Of a stretch of DNA of 64,000 nucleotides, positions 55,465-64,000 are shown piece by piece (the stretch's first letter is position 1; every line of letters begins with the position of its first letter). The DNA is from Paraburkholderia sprentiae WSM5005 (GTDB lineage Bacteria; Pseudomonadota; Gammaproteobacteria; Burkholderiales; Burkholderiaceae). The notes under the pieces were generated by a model. That model was not told the DNA's origin, ran no database searches, and saw only the letters and a list, made by a program, of their open reading frames with translations. A program made the translations under genes and the position numbers. The stretch is taken from assembly GCF_001865575.2 (NCBI RefSeq), contig NZ_CP017565.2, positions 372,001-436,000 on the forward strand. Reading direction: 5' to 3'.

Positions 55465-56850
55465 ATGAGTCAACCCCGCGGACGAGATGCGGGATCTCGG
55501 GACAGCGGCCAGCGCCAACCTCGTCACGTGAAGAAATCTCAGTCCAACCGGCAGAGACAACCGTACGTGAATGCACCTGCTCGAGACTCCGCCCAGACTG
55601 CCTCCATTTTCAAAAGCCGATCGTTCCAGTTCCTGATCGATACGGTGGGTGCAGAGAATATCGCCCTGGGACTTGGATCGAACATGTCGCGAGTGGCCGA
55701 ACTGACGAGGGGCGAGAGGTTCACGCCTGAGACCGCCTTTCACATGGAAACCACGCTTGGGTTGCCTCACGGTTTCTTTGACCAGCCCAATCCTGCGCTC
55801 GCGGCCGAAACCATTGCCCGCCTGAAATCACCGCTCGACTTCGTTCAAACAGACGACGAACCGGAAGCAGTGTCGGAAACACCCATGCCGGCGTCCGCCC
55901 TGAACGGCGGCCAGCAATCATTTCTTAAAGATAGTCTGTCCGAGGAAGCGCAAATGCCGAAGAAAGCAACGGGCGGGTCGCCCAGAGCTGTCAGGAACCG
56001 TCGAAGTCAGATGGCCGAGCCGCATACCCCTCATGCGCCGCGAAAAGGTTTGCCCTCGAAACACAGGACATCTCCTGGAACAACCCAACAGCAAGGGCTG
56101 GCATTAGACGACAGGGCCTCGGTAGAGAACATTCGACGCGCTAATCTCCATATTCTCACGGGTCGCAACGGATCGAAAGCAAAACTTGGTGTAGTCATGG
56201 CGATGAGCGGATCCAACATGGCCCATCGGCTATATGGCAAGAAACGCATGGACGATGTCGAAGCCAACCGCTTCACCGAGCGACTTGGTTTGCCAACTGG
56301 CTGGCTGGACACGCCGCGCTCCGAAGCTGACATTCCAGAGGCGGTGTCGCGTCTGCTTACGCCTGCTTCGCGCGGTCGTGCATCCGTTGAACAGCATGAG
56401 CCGCTCGCGGCCGCGACGAAGGATGGCGTGCCAGTGAACCCCGCACAAGTGAAGGCGCACACTGGGCGCGTGCGGGCAGCGGGCCGGACCGGTCCGGACA
56501 GCCCCTCTCCTGTTTCGGCGGATGTCGCCGGAGCGAAAGAAACGATCGTCGTCAGCCCACAGGATCATGTCAGTGCTGCCCCCGACGAGCTTGCGGGTGG
56601 CTCGCCAGAAGAAAGTGATAGCGAACTCCCGGCAGCCACACCGGCGACCTCTGAGTCGCTCCCGGCCGCCGCACCACCGCAGCGCAGTCCGGCGCTGCTC
56701 TCCTTCGCTTCCGTGACCAGCCTGGATAATCTTCACGGTATCGAACCGATCGCGGAAGCCTTGATCAAGACGCTGGCAGGTAAAGCACGCACGGGTCGAC
56801 TGGACGAACTGAAGGCGCTGGAACTTCTGCAGCAGGCAGTCCTGTTGTGA
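55465..56850 (+). CDS. Protein with two HTH-like repeats and long disordered regions
   Basis: A 461-residue protein with two similar folded segments: SRSFQFLIDTVGAENIALGLGSNMSRVAELTRGERFTPETAFHMETTLGLPHGFFDQPN (about residues 52-112) and NLHILTGRNGSKAKLGVVMAMSGSNMAHRLYGKKRMDDVEANRFTERLGLPTGWLD (about 226-282). Both resemble Cro/C1-type HTH domains with a GLPxGFxD or GLPTGWLD end. Low-complexity, Pro/Ala/Glu-rich linkers surround them, and a helical C-terminal segment (HGIEPIAEALIKTLAGKAR) closes the protein. It may bind DNA at two sites. I chose the ATG at 55465 because GGAG lies about ten bases before it. I recognise no named family. Confidence 0.65.
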   Translation: MSQPRGRDAGSRDSGQRQPRHVKKSQSNRQRQPYVNAPARDSAQTASIFKSRSFQFLIDTVGAENIALGLGSNMSRVAELTRGERFTPETAFHMETTLGLPHGFFDQPNPALAAETIARLKSPLDFVQTDDEPEAVSETPMPASALNGGQQSFLKDSLSEEAQMPKKATGGSPRAVRNRRSQMAEPHTPHAPRKGLPSKHRTSPGTTQQQGLALDDRASVENIRRANLHILTGRNGSKAKLGVVMAMSGSNMAHRLYGKKRMDDVEANRFTERLGLPTGWLDTPRSEADIPEAVSRLLTPASRGRASVEQHEPLAAATKDGVPVNPAQVKAHTGRVRAAGRTGPDSPSPVSADVAGAKETIVVSPQDHVSAAPDELAGGSPEESDSELPAATPATSESLPAAAPPQRSPALLSFASVTSLDNLHGIEPIAEALIKTLAGKARTGRLDELKALELLQQAVLL

Positions 56851-57010
56851 GTCGGTAGCGTGCCACGACCCACTGTGCAATGACGCATGAAGCGCATCGA
56901 GGTAACCCGGCCCCGGTGCGCGCCAGGAATCGTCCTGTTCCTGATCGACGGTCGACTGCGAACCCGGTCCTCAAAGACAGCGCAACGCGCCGACGGCCCC
57001 GGCCCGTGGC

Positions 57011-59014
57011 TCAATGGTCGAGAAATTGCCGTAGCTTGCCGGCTCGAGCCGGGTGCATCAGTTTTCGCATCGCCTTGCTTTCGATCTGCCGGATCCGTTC
57101 GCGCGTCAGGTCAAATTGTTTGCCGAGTTCCTCAAGCGTATGGTCGGACGTGGTATCGATTCCGAAACGCATCCGTAGCACCTTCGCTTCACGGGGCGAC
57201 AGCGCATCGAGCGCCTCATCGATCGCTGCGCGCAGGTTCGCATGCACGGCCGCGTCCGCGGGCGATGTCGCCATTGGATCTTCGATCATATCGCCAAGCG
57301 TCGCGTCGGCGTCCTCCCCCACGGGCGTCTCGAGCGACGCCGGTTGCCTGGCGACCTTCAATATGCCGCGAATCTTCTCTTCCGGCAGTTCCATGCGCTG
57401 CGCAAGCGCCGCAGGATCAGCCTCGCGTCCGGTCTGCTGCAGAATCTCGCGCGAGATCCGGTTGAGCTTGTTAATTGACTCGATCATATGCACTGGCACG
57501 CGAATCGTGCGCGCCTGATCGGCAAGCGAACGCGTGACGGCTTGCCGCACCCACCACGTTGCATAGGTCGAGAACTTCCAGCCGCGTCGATATTCGAATT
57601 TGTCGACGGCTTTCATCAAGCCGATATTGCCTTCCTGAATCAGATCCAGAAAATGCATGCCGCGGTTCACGTACTTTTTCGCGATGGAGATCACAAGACG
57701 CAGGTTCGCCTCGATCATCTCGCGCTTCGCCTGCCGCATTTTCGACTCGGCCGCCATCATCTGCCGGTTGATCTTTTTCAACTCTTGCAGCGGCAGCCCG
57801 GCGTTCGCTTCGATATCGATCAGCTTCTCCTGTTCGGCCTGAATCGCAGGCAGACTGCGTTCGAGCGCGGCGCCGTACTGGCGCGACCGCGCGGCCATCC
57901 TTTCGGTCCACCCAAGATCGGTTTCGTGCCCCGGGAACGACTCAACGAACTTCTCGCGCGGCATCCCGCACCGGTCAACGGCAATCTGTAAAATGCGCCG
58001 CTCGACCGCTCGCACCTGTGCGACCTGTTGCTGCACGTCGGCGCACAGCCGGTCGATGGTTCGCGCCGTGAAGCGGATGGGCGCCATCTCGCGTCGGATC
58101 GCTTCACACACGCGTGCGAAGCTTGCGTGGCCCTTGCCTTGCGCGGCGCCGGCATGCGGGATCTGATCGAACAACTCGCGCACTCGCGCAAATATCGCGA
58201 GACTGTCGCTCGTGAGCTGTTTCAGACGCGCCTCGTTCGCCTTCGCCGAATCCCCCTCCCCGATCTCACTGTCCTCATCTCCCTGCTCGTCGTCGCCATC
58301 GGCGGTATCCGCGTCAACATCCGGTGTTTCAGCCGGGTCCGACACTGACAGCTCGGCCGCTGCAATGTCTTCATTGAGACCGTCGACCACTTCGTCGATG
58401 CGCAGTTCACCGGTCCCGATCTGCTCTACACTCGAAAGGATCGTGGAGACAGTCGCCGGGCAGGCGGCAATTGCCTGGATCATTTCGTGAAGACCATCTT
58501 CGATGCGCTTCGCAATCTCAACCTCGCCCGCGCGAGTCAACAATCCGGTCGCGCCCATTTCACGCATATACATACGCACGGGATCGGTCGTGCGCCCGAA
58601 TTCAGAATCGACGGTGGAAAGAGCGACTTCCGCTTCCTCGTCGGCCTGGTCGTCCGACACGGCTGCCGGCGCAGCGTCGTTCAGGAGCAACGTCTCCGCG
58701 TCGGGCACCTGCTCGTAGACCGCTACGCCCATGTCATTGAAGGTGCTGACAATGGTCTCGATTGCAACGGTCTGCGCGAAGTTGTCCGGCAGGTGATCAT
58801 TGATTTCGGCGTGAGTCAGGTAGCCGCGCTCTTTTCCTAACTGGATGAGCGCGCGCATCTGACGCTGCCGCTCTTCGTCCTGCAACACCGTGGACACTGC
58901 GTCCGTCGGTAGCACGGCTGCGGCGGCCCTGGCCTTCGATGCGCGCCGAGCCGAAACATTCGGTGCGGATGCGGCTGTTTCCGGTCCGGAATCTTCCCGA
59001 TCAAAAGTTGCCAT
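57011..59014 (-). CDS. rpoD: RNA polymerase sigma-70 factor, RpoD-type paralogue
   Basis: A 667-residue primary-type sigma factor. Region 1.1 (about residues 55-110), region 1.2 ([11 protein letters not shown]), a long acidic non-conserved insert ([10 protein letters not shown] area), region 2 ([57 protein letters not shown]), region 3 and region 4.2 ([28 protein letters not shown]) are all present. The promoter-recognition residues look like a housekeeping sigma. Its location next to malonate debris suggests an accessory copy; Burkholderia relatives often carry several rpoD genes. GAGGAG precedes the ATG at 59014. Confidence 0.93.
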   Translation of the reverse strand: MATFDREDSGPETAASAPNVSARRASKARAAAAVLPTDAVSTVLQDEERQRQMRALIQLGKERGYLTHAEINDHLPDNFAQTVAIETIVSTFNDMGVAVYEQVPDAETLLLNDAAPAAVSDDQADEEAEVALSTVDSEFGRTTDPVRMYMREMGATGLLTRAGEVEIAKRIEDGLHEMIQAIAACPATVSTILSSVEQIGTGELRIDEVVDGLNEDIAAAELSVSDPAETPDVDADTADGDDEQGDEDSEIGEGDSAKANEARLKQLTSDSLAIFARVRELFDQIPHAGAAQGKGHASFARVCEAIRREMAPIRFTARTIDRLCADVQQQVAQVRAVERRILQIAVDRCGMPREKFVESFPGHETDLGWTERMAARSRQYGAALERSLPAIQAEQEKLIDIEANAGLPLQELKKINRQMMAAESKMRQAKREMIEANLRLVISIAKKYVNRGMHFLDLIQEGNIGLMKAVDKFEYRRGWKFSTYATWWVRQAVTRSLADQARTIRVPVHMIESINKLNRISREILQQTGREADPAALAQRMELPEEKIRGILKVARQPASLETPVGEDADATLGDMIEDPMATSPADAAVHANLRAAIDEALDALSPREAKVLRMRFGIDTTSDHTLEELGKQFDLTRERIRQIESKAMRKLMHPARAGKLRQFLDH

Positions 59015-59329
59015 ACATTCTCCTCGGACAGGTTTGCTCGGCGAAAGCGAGACCCGGCAGCCAGCGCACGGCGGCCGGCGAGGCGCACACGTTCACGGAG
59101 GCAGGCGGCCACCAGTTGTAGGATCGCAGCGAGCAAGAGACGCGGCCTGCCGACAGGCGCGGGCCGGTTGAAATAGAGCACAAGAAAACCACTGCCTAAA
59201 ATTATAGCACCAGTTGCTGCAGTGCACCACTGAAGCGCACTTTGCCGGCCCGAGATGCTTTCTGCGCAAGCAGGCCTTGCCAGGCGCTCGTCGCGCTATG
59301 GGCGGGGGCAGCGTATTGTCCTCGCGGCT

Positions 59330-59584
59330 GCCGCTGTGCACGGCAAGGGACTGCTGCCCAAGGAAACCGAAGCCGGCGTGGGGTTCTGGGGCGCGATGTA
59401 CATCCCAGTCGTGGTGGCAATGGCCGCCAATCAGAACGTCGTGGCCGCGCTCAAGGGCGGACCCGTCGCGCTGCTGTCGGCGCTGGGCGCGGCAGCTGTC
59501 TGCGCAGGCTGCATCGCCGTTCTGTCTCGCACCGGTCACGACAGCAAGTCGTTCGTGAACGTTCCGCACCTCGAAGAAATCTGA
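59330..59584 (+). pseudogene. Malonate transporter subunit MadL, 5'-truncated
   Basis: The frame from about 59330 reads HGKGLLPKETEAGVGFWGAMYIPVVVAMAANQNVVAALKGGPVALLSALGAAAVCAGCIAVLSRTG, the last two-thirds of the small membrane protein MadL. Its N-terminal helix (about 45 residues) is missing and is replaced by unrelated sequence from 59210 to 59330, next to the rpoD promoter. Transport of malonate needs both MadL and MadM. Confidence 0.75.
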
Positions 59585-59598
59585 AGCAAGAGTCAGCC

Positions 59599-60366
59599 AT
59601 GTTCCAAATGATCGATAAGGTTCTGATCCACAACGGCCTCGTCACGGCGTTCGCGCTGGTGGGGCTCATCATGTGGGTGTCGCCACTGACCTCGCGCAAG
59701 CTGACGTTCGGGCGCGTGCACGGCTCGGCTATCGCCATTGTGATCGGCCTCGTGCTCGCTTACTTCGCCGGCGCGTTCACTGGAGGACAAAAAGGTCTGG
59801 CGGACCTGCCGTTCTTCACCGGCGTCGGCCTGATGGGTGGCGCGATGCTGCGGGACTTTGCCATCGTCGCAACCGCCTTCGAGGTGCAGGCGACCGAAGC
59901 GCGAAAGGCCGGGATGATCGGCGTGGTGTCGCTGCTGCTCGGGACCGTGCTGCCTTTCATCGTCGGCGCAAGCATCGCGCATGCGTTCGGCTACACGGAT
60001 GCAGTCAGCATGACCACGATCGGCGCCGGCGCCGTCACGTACATCGTGGGACCGGTGACGGGCGCGGCGATCGGCGCAAGCTCGGATGTGATCGCGCTTA
60101 GCATCGCAACCGGTCTGATCAAGGCGATCATCGTAATGATCGGCACGCCGCTCGCAGCCGGCTTCATGGGGCAGAAGACACCGCGCTCCGCGATGATCTT
60201 CGGCGGACTGGCCGGTACCGTGAGCGGAGTCAGCGCGGGACTGGCCGCGACCGATCGGCGGCTCGTTCCCTACGGCGCGCTGATCGCGACATTCCATACG
60301 GGCGTAGGCTGCCTGCTCGGACCTTCGTTACTGCTCTTCGCGACGAAGGCGCTGATGGGCGCCTGA
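59599..60366 (+). CDS. madM: Malonate transporter subunit MadM
   Basis: A 255-residue membrane protein with several TM segments, for example LVTAFALVGLIMWVSPL, SAIAIVIGLVLAYFAGAFTG and AGMIGVVSLLLGTVLPFIVGASIA, and Gly-rich loops typical of MadM (TYIVGPVTGAAIGASSDVIALS, FHTGVGCLLGPSLLLF). It works with MadL in Na+-dependent malonate uptake. It starts 15 bp after madL. This copy looks intact, but its partner is truncated, so transport is doubtful. The operon continues with mdcG. Confidence 0.9.
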   Translation: MFQMIDKVLIHNGLVTAFALVGLIMWVSPLTSRKLTFGRVHGSAIAIVIGLVLAYFAGAFTGGQKGLADLPFFTGVGLMGGAMLRDFAIVATAFEVQATEARKAGMIGVVSLLLGTVLPFIVGASIAHAFGYTDAVSMTTIGAGAVTYIVGPVTGAAIGASSDVIALSIATGLIKAIIVMIGTPLAAGFMGQKTPRSAMIFGGLAGTVSGVSAGLAATDRRLVPYGALIATFHTGVGCLLGPSLLLFATKALMGA

Positions 60367-60394
60367 CCGGTCAGGGAGAAACCCCGTTCAAACG

Positions 60395-61035
60395 CCGATG
60401 ACGTCCCTCGCCCGCATGACCTCGTCTGAATTTCCGCGCTGGAAGGCATCCGCTCGACGTCCGAGGTGCCTGCATGGGCTTCGCCTGAATGGATGCGGAT
60501 CGCGCCGGCCGTCGTGCACCGCGAGGATGTTAGAGGACGTGACGCCGTGCCGATGAGGCTTCGTGGACGCAACCGCAGCGACCGCTTCGCGGCTTTCGTA
60601 ACCCGTGATCGCATCGTGCACCGCGTGACGCCGGAGGCGCTTGTCCAGGCGCGGGCGTGGTGCTCGGCCCCAGAACTGCCGGGCCTGCCCTGCGTGCGCG
60701 CCCTCGCGTGCGTCGCGCCGGAGTTCGATCGACCAGGTTTGACGTGGGGCATAACAGGTAGCGTCGGCTTCGCCCTTGCAAGCGGCGTAAGCACGCTGCG
60801 CGAGGACAGCGACCTCGATGTCGTGTTGTGCGCCGGACATGCCTTGTCGCGCGACGCTGCACGTGACGTCCTGTCGCCGCTGAATGCCGCGCCCGCGCAC
60901 ATCGACGTGCAAGCAGACACGGGGCACGGCGGCTTCGCCTTGGCAGAATGGGCTCGAGAGTCGGAACGAATCATGCTCAAGACGCGACGCGGGCCTTTGC
61001 TCGTCGCCGATCCTTGGACTACCGAAGCATCATGA
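60395..61035 (+). pseudogene. mdcG: MdcG holo-ACP synthase, interrupted by an early stop
   Basis: MdcG attaches the dephospho-CoA prosthetic group to the malonate decarboxylase acyl carrier protein. The frame opens DDVPRPHDLV and then meets TGA at 60427-60429, where family members have Trp (HDLVW), so a TGG-to-TGA change is likely. After the stop it reads on in frame, WASPEWM, then RLRGRNRSDRFAAFV and the nucleotidyltransferase motif GITGSVGFALASG with DSDLDVVL. An ATG at 60466 or later could restart translation, giving a shortened protein. It overlaps mdcH by 4 bp. Confidence 0.75.
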
Positions 61036-61969
61036 GCGTGATATTCACATTCCCCGGTCAGGGCGCGCAGCGCGCCGGCATGCTGCACGCGCTGCCGGCT
61101 CACGCGGAGGCCGCCCGCACGCTCGAAGAAGCCAGCGACGCGCTCGGCTACGACGTCCGAACCATCGACGACACGGCGACGCTGCGCTCCACCGTCGCGG
61201 TTCAGCCCTGCCTGCTGATCGCGGGCGTCGCTCAGGCGCGCGTCATCCAGGCGCGCGGCCACGAACCGGACATGGTGGCCAGACTTTCGATCGGCGCGTA
61301 CCCCGCCGCCGTGATCGCGGGCGCCCTGCCGTATGCCGACGCGGTGAGGCTCGTCGCATTGCGCGGCCAGTTGATGGAGCACGCCTACCCGCGCGGCTAC
61401 GGCATGACCGCGATCATCAGCATGACGCAGCGCGCGCTCGAACGCCTGATCGCGCGAGTGTCGAGCAATGCCGACCCCGTCTTTCTTGCGAACATCAATG
61501 CGGAAACGCAGATGGTCGTGGCGGGCAGCGATGCCTCGATGAGTCGTCTCGCGGCACTCGCCAGCGAACGCGGCGCGCAACGCTGCGAGCGTCTCGATGT
61601 AGCGGTGCCGTCGCATTGCGCCCTCCTCGACGCGCCTGCAGCCGCGCTTGCCGATGCCTTCGCGACGTCAAGGTGAGTGCGCCGCACATCCTATATCTGA
61701 GCAGCAGTGCCGCGCGGCCACTTTTCGACGGCGCGCGCATCGCCGCCGACCTCGCCGGCAACATGGCGCGGCAGGTACGCTGGCACGACACGATGAGACT
61801 CGCATGGGAACGCGGAGCGCGCCTCGCGATCGAGATGCCGCCCGCAAACGTCCTGACGCGGCTGGCCAGTTCGATTTTTACCGAGGGCGTCGCGGTGAGT
61901 TGCAGCGAAACTTCGTTGCCTGACCTCGGCGCGCTCTTCGACAGAGAAAGCACAGGCGACGAGCGGTGA
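61032..61969 (+). pseudogene. mdcH: MdcH malonyl transferase, frameshifted
   Basis: Malonyl-CoA:ACP transferase of the malonate decarboxylase operon. From the ATG at 61032 it reads MSVIFTFPGQGAQRAGML and VARLSIGAYPAAVIAGAL; family members have GLSVG there, so Gly is replaced by Arg before the nucleophile Ser. A one-base shift at about 61668-61675 moves the end into another frame (VSAPHILYLSSSAARPLFDGARIAADLAGNM to LPDLGALFDRE). It is probably inactive. The stop at 61967-61969 lies close to IS110 debris. Confidence 0.78.
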
Positions 61970-61976
61970 AGCGTCA

Positions 61977-62027
61977 AGCAGCGTTTCTCGTGCCAGATCC
62001 ACGCCGATACGAGTAATCTTGTCCATG
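61977..62027 (-). pseudogene. IS110-family transposase, N-terminal scrap
   Basis: From the ATG at 62027 the frame reads MDKITRIGVDLAR, the usual first residues of one IS110 transposase group. It then runs into the antisense of mdcH. Only about 40 bp remain, so this is a join between an IS110 end and the malonate operon. Confidence 0.45.
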
Positions 62028-62106
62028 ACTGTGCCCTTCTCAAATGGGTTGCCCAGCACCAACCATCCTGGCATATCGCCATGCCATGGGATTGGAAAAA
62101 TCCTTA

Positions 62107-62772
62107 CTAATTCGGGTAAAACCGCCAGCTGGTGACAGATTCACGCAATGCCAGTTCCAGCCTTTCACATTGCGCGAGACGGTCTTCGATCGTGCGCCGG
62201 TGTTCATTGAACGTCAGTTGTTGCCATGCGCTGTCGAACGAGAACGTACTTATCCAGCGTCGGTGTGTGGGCCCCCAGTTGGGGTGACCAAGGTAATGAA
62301 TGCCGTGGGCAAGCAGAAACGATTTGAGCCTGCAGCGTGCGGCCTTCAGATCTTCCCTGGCAGCCGACCAGGCGCGTGCCAGGTCTCGGAACGCTTCGTC
62401 TTCAACCGATGGCACATGTACGGCCGAGAGGTCGCCGGCGCGTAGTGAACGCACTAGCTTGATCGCGTCGCGACGGTCTGTTTTGACGCGATCTCCCGGT
62501 TTCCGTGGAATGAGTGACGGTGCGCAGACCATGCAGTCGAAGCCTTTATCGACCAGCCTCCTGTACAACCCATATCCGCAGGGCCCCGCTTCATAGACAA
62601 AGCAGATGTGCCGCGCCTTTGTTTGCAACTTCTTGCACAACCGGTCGATATCAATATGCATGGTGCCGACCTTGCCAAACAGTTCGACTTCGCTCATGCC
62701 GATCGCGTATGCAACCGTGATCGAATCCTTATGGACATCCAGTCCTACGTACAACGTGCTATCGTTTTCCAC
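62107..62772 (-). pseudogene. IS110-family transposase, C-terminally truncated
   Basis: A 221-residue frame with the IS110 N-terminal DEDD domain: LYVGLDVHKDSITVAYA (first Asp), CFVYEAGPCGYGLYRRL, PSLIPRKPGDRVKTDRRDAIKLVRSLRAGDLSAVHVPS. It stops after WRFYPN. The C-terminal transposase domain with the catalytic Ser, usually another 120-180 residues, is absent, so it is inactive. It lies between mdcH and the truncated acs. Confidence 0.85.
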
Positions 62773-62892
62773 GCTGGCCTTCGTGTCGGAACAGACCGAT
62801 GAGCGGTGGCTCCATCCCCACTCAATGCGGCTCTGACAGCGATGCTAACCCGCGCTTAATTCCCCTCGGCGGCCAGCCTTGCCGAACGGGAG

Positions 62893-63564
62893 TCATACTG
62901 ACTTTACTGTCACGCAGTCTCCGCTGCCGAGCGCTTCATCTGCGACCGACTTGAGCGGAAGGATTTTTCCGGCTCGCATCTGCTCGTCTGCCGTAATCAG
63001 GGCTACGGCGCCAAGATCGGCGATGCGTTCCTGCAAAGCCTTGGCAGTAAAGCCGCCGAAAACGACGGAGTGAATCGCCCTGATACGGGCACAAGCCTGC
63101 ATGGCGACCACGCCTTCGACCGACATGGGCAGGTAGATGACGACACGGTCCCCGTTGACGACGCCCAGGTCTTTGAGCGCGTTGGCGAACCAGCAGACTC
63201 TGCCATGCAACTCACGATAGGTGAGGCGCGTTAATGCACCGCCGTCCGCTTCAAAGATGATAGCCAACTTCTCGGCATTTCCGTTTTGCAGATGTCGGTC
63301 GACACAATTGAACGATGCGTTGAGTTGACCGTCCGCGAACCAGCGATAAAAAGGCGCACTGCTTTCGTCGAGAACCTCATTGAACGGCCTTGACCAGAGA
63401 AGATTTATTCGCGCTAGGCGCGCCCAAAAATTCTCATAGTCAGCCTCGGCCTCGGCGCAGAGCGTGTCGTATGCGTCCATACTCGGAACGGTCGCCCGAA
63501 TCGAAAACGCGTCGGGCGCAGGGTAAACGCGGCTTTCCCGCGTCATCGAATCAATCTTGGTCAC
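62893..63564 (-). pseudogene. Acetyl-CoA/acyl-CoA synthetase, N-terminal part
   Basis: A 223-residue fragment of an acetyl-CoA synthetase (AMP-forming, about 650 residues when complete). It shows the N-terminal [66 protein letters not shown] and [16 protein letters not shown] segments and ends around [21 protein letters not shown]. All catalytic motifs are lost. The start is GTG at 63564 with GGAG upstream. It is cut about 120 bp before IS110, which probably caused the deletion. Confidence 0.85.
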
Positions 63565-63825
63565 GGTGTCTCCGCCGCAAGGCTCGGGGTGTCAACAAAG
63601 GAATTGGGCGCTCGAGCGAGCGCAGCCGCCCTCGTCGGTTCCCTACTTTAGTGTTCTTGTTTCCAGTACCGTAACCTGACCACTGCCAACAGATCAATTA
63701 ACCTGAGTAACGAATGGCTAACGTCCGCGAATCAGAAGCACGCTTTATTCAAATGAAGGGGCGCTTCTAGACATGACAAGCAGCACCCAAAGTTAAGTCG
63801 CCGAATCCCTTTCATCAACACATCG
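63565..63825. other. Upstream region of the truncated synthetase
   Basis: About 260 bp between the start of the acetyl-CoA synthetase remnant and IS6 debris. It presumably held the promoter of that gene. I see no gene or clear regulatory site. Confidence 0.4.
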
Positions 63826-64000
63826 AAAACCCACACTGGTACGCCGCTCCATACAAGTCAACATCACACCCAGCGGACAGTGCAGCCGTTTGAGCACCTT
63901 GTTCAAACCCGCATTCAAGCTCGTCATCGTTGATCAGCGCTTGACGAACTCCGGTGTCAAGCGCCTGACCCAACGCATGATCGTGGTACACGCCAGCACC
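63826..64000 (-). pseudogene. IS6-family transposase scraps at the window edge
   Basis: On the minus strand one part reads NKVLKRLHCPLGVMLTC, close to the IS6 motif at 43290 (LLKRLHYPLDVMLLF). A second part further upstream reads TTIMRWVRRLTPEFVKR, also IS6-like, and hits a stop. The piece continues beyond the window. It is decayed. Confidence 0.45.

Noticed and set aside
60270..61616. 448-codon minus-strand frame
   Set aside because: It lies antisense to mdcG and mdcH, whose motifs are clear, and it resembles no protein family.

Overview
The window looks like a Burkholderiaceae replicon (Paraburkholderia, Caballeronia or Mycetohabitans type). I infer this from the protein families, the GcvA-like and HcaR/BenM-like LysR regulators, an accessory RpoD, malonate-use genes and the mix of IS66, IS481, IS1182/IS5, IS6 and IS110 elements. 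Many genes are broken, which suggests an accessory chromosome or plasmid, or a host-restricted lineage losing genes.

Layout. 1-14.3 kb: an acyl-CoA operon on the minus strand (acyl-CoA ligase, thiolase, OB-fold/Zn-ribbon partner, amidohydrolase, nitronate monooxygenase-like flavoprotein). A TetR gene and a frameshifted MaoC-like hydratase lie on the plus strand, divergent from it, and a repeated GTC-N8-GAC palindrome occurs in front of both transcription units. EtfB/EtfA and fused remnants of glutaryl-CoA and 3-hydroxyacyl-CoA dehydrogenases follow. 14.6-19.5 kb: an IS graveyard in which a complete IS66 element (15347-17914) is nested inside a decayed IS1182/IS5-type transposase.

19.8-33.1 kb is the most interesting part: an intact two-cofactor island. 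cofC-cofD-cofE (minus) and fbiC (cofGH fusion)-npdG (plus) give a complete F420 pathway plus an NADPH:F420 oxidoreductase. A divergent PQQ/cytochrome c dehydrogenase and an LLM-type, probably F420-dependent, oxidoreductase come next, followed by pqqA-B-C-D-E. The redox enzymes and the cofactors they need are thus encoded together. 35.3-38.5 kb: a LysR gene divergent from glaH (glutarate 2-hydroxylase, CsiD family) and an FMN 2-hydroxyacid dehydrogenase, perhaps a CoA-independent glutarate route to 2-oxoglutarate.

39.1-43.9 kb: a second IS66 copy in inverted orientation (39366-41933) among decayed IS5 and IS6 transposases. Each IS66 copy has its own 8-bp target duplication, so the pair does not form a composite transposon that moved as a unit. 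45.3-52.1 kb: a DUF1329-DUF1302-RND-Ycf48-like envelope module; a broken copy of its Ycf48-like gene lies between the LLM gene and pqqA. 52.3-55.4 kb: mostly fragments. 55.5-59.0 kb: a protein with two HTH-like repeats and an accessory sigma-70 factor. 59.3-62.0 kb: a decaying malonate operon (truncated madL, intact madM, mdcG with a stop, frameshifted mdcH). 62-64 kb: a truncated IS110 transposase, a truncated acetyl-CoA synthetase and IS6 debris.

All calls come from reading the sequence and recalling family motifs; no search or alignment was run. I saw no tRNA, rRNA or CRISPR array.
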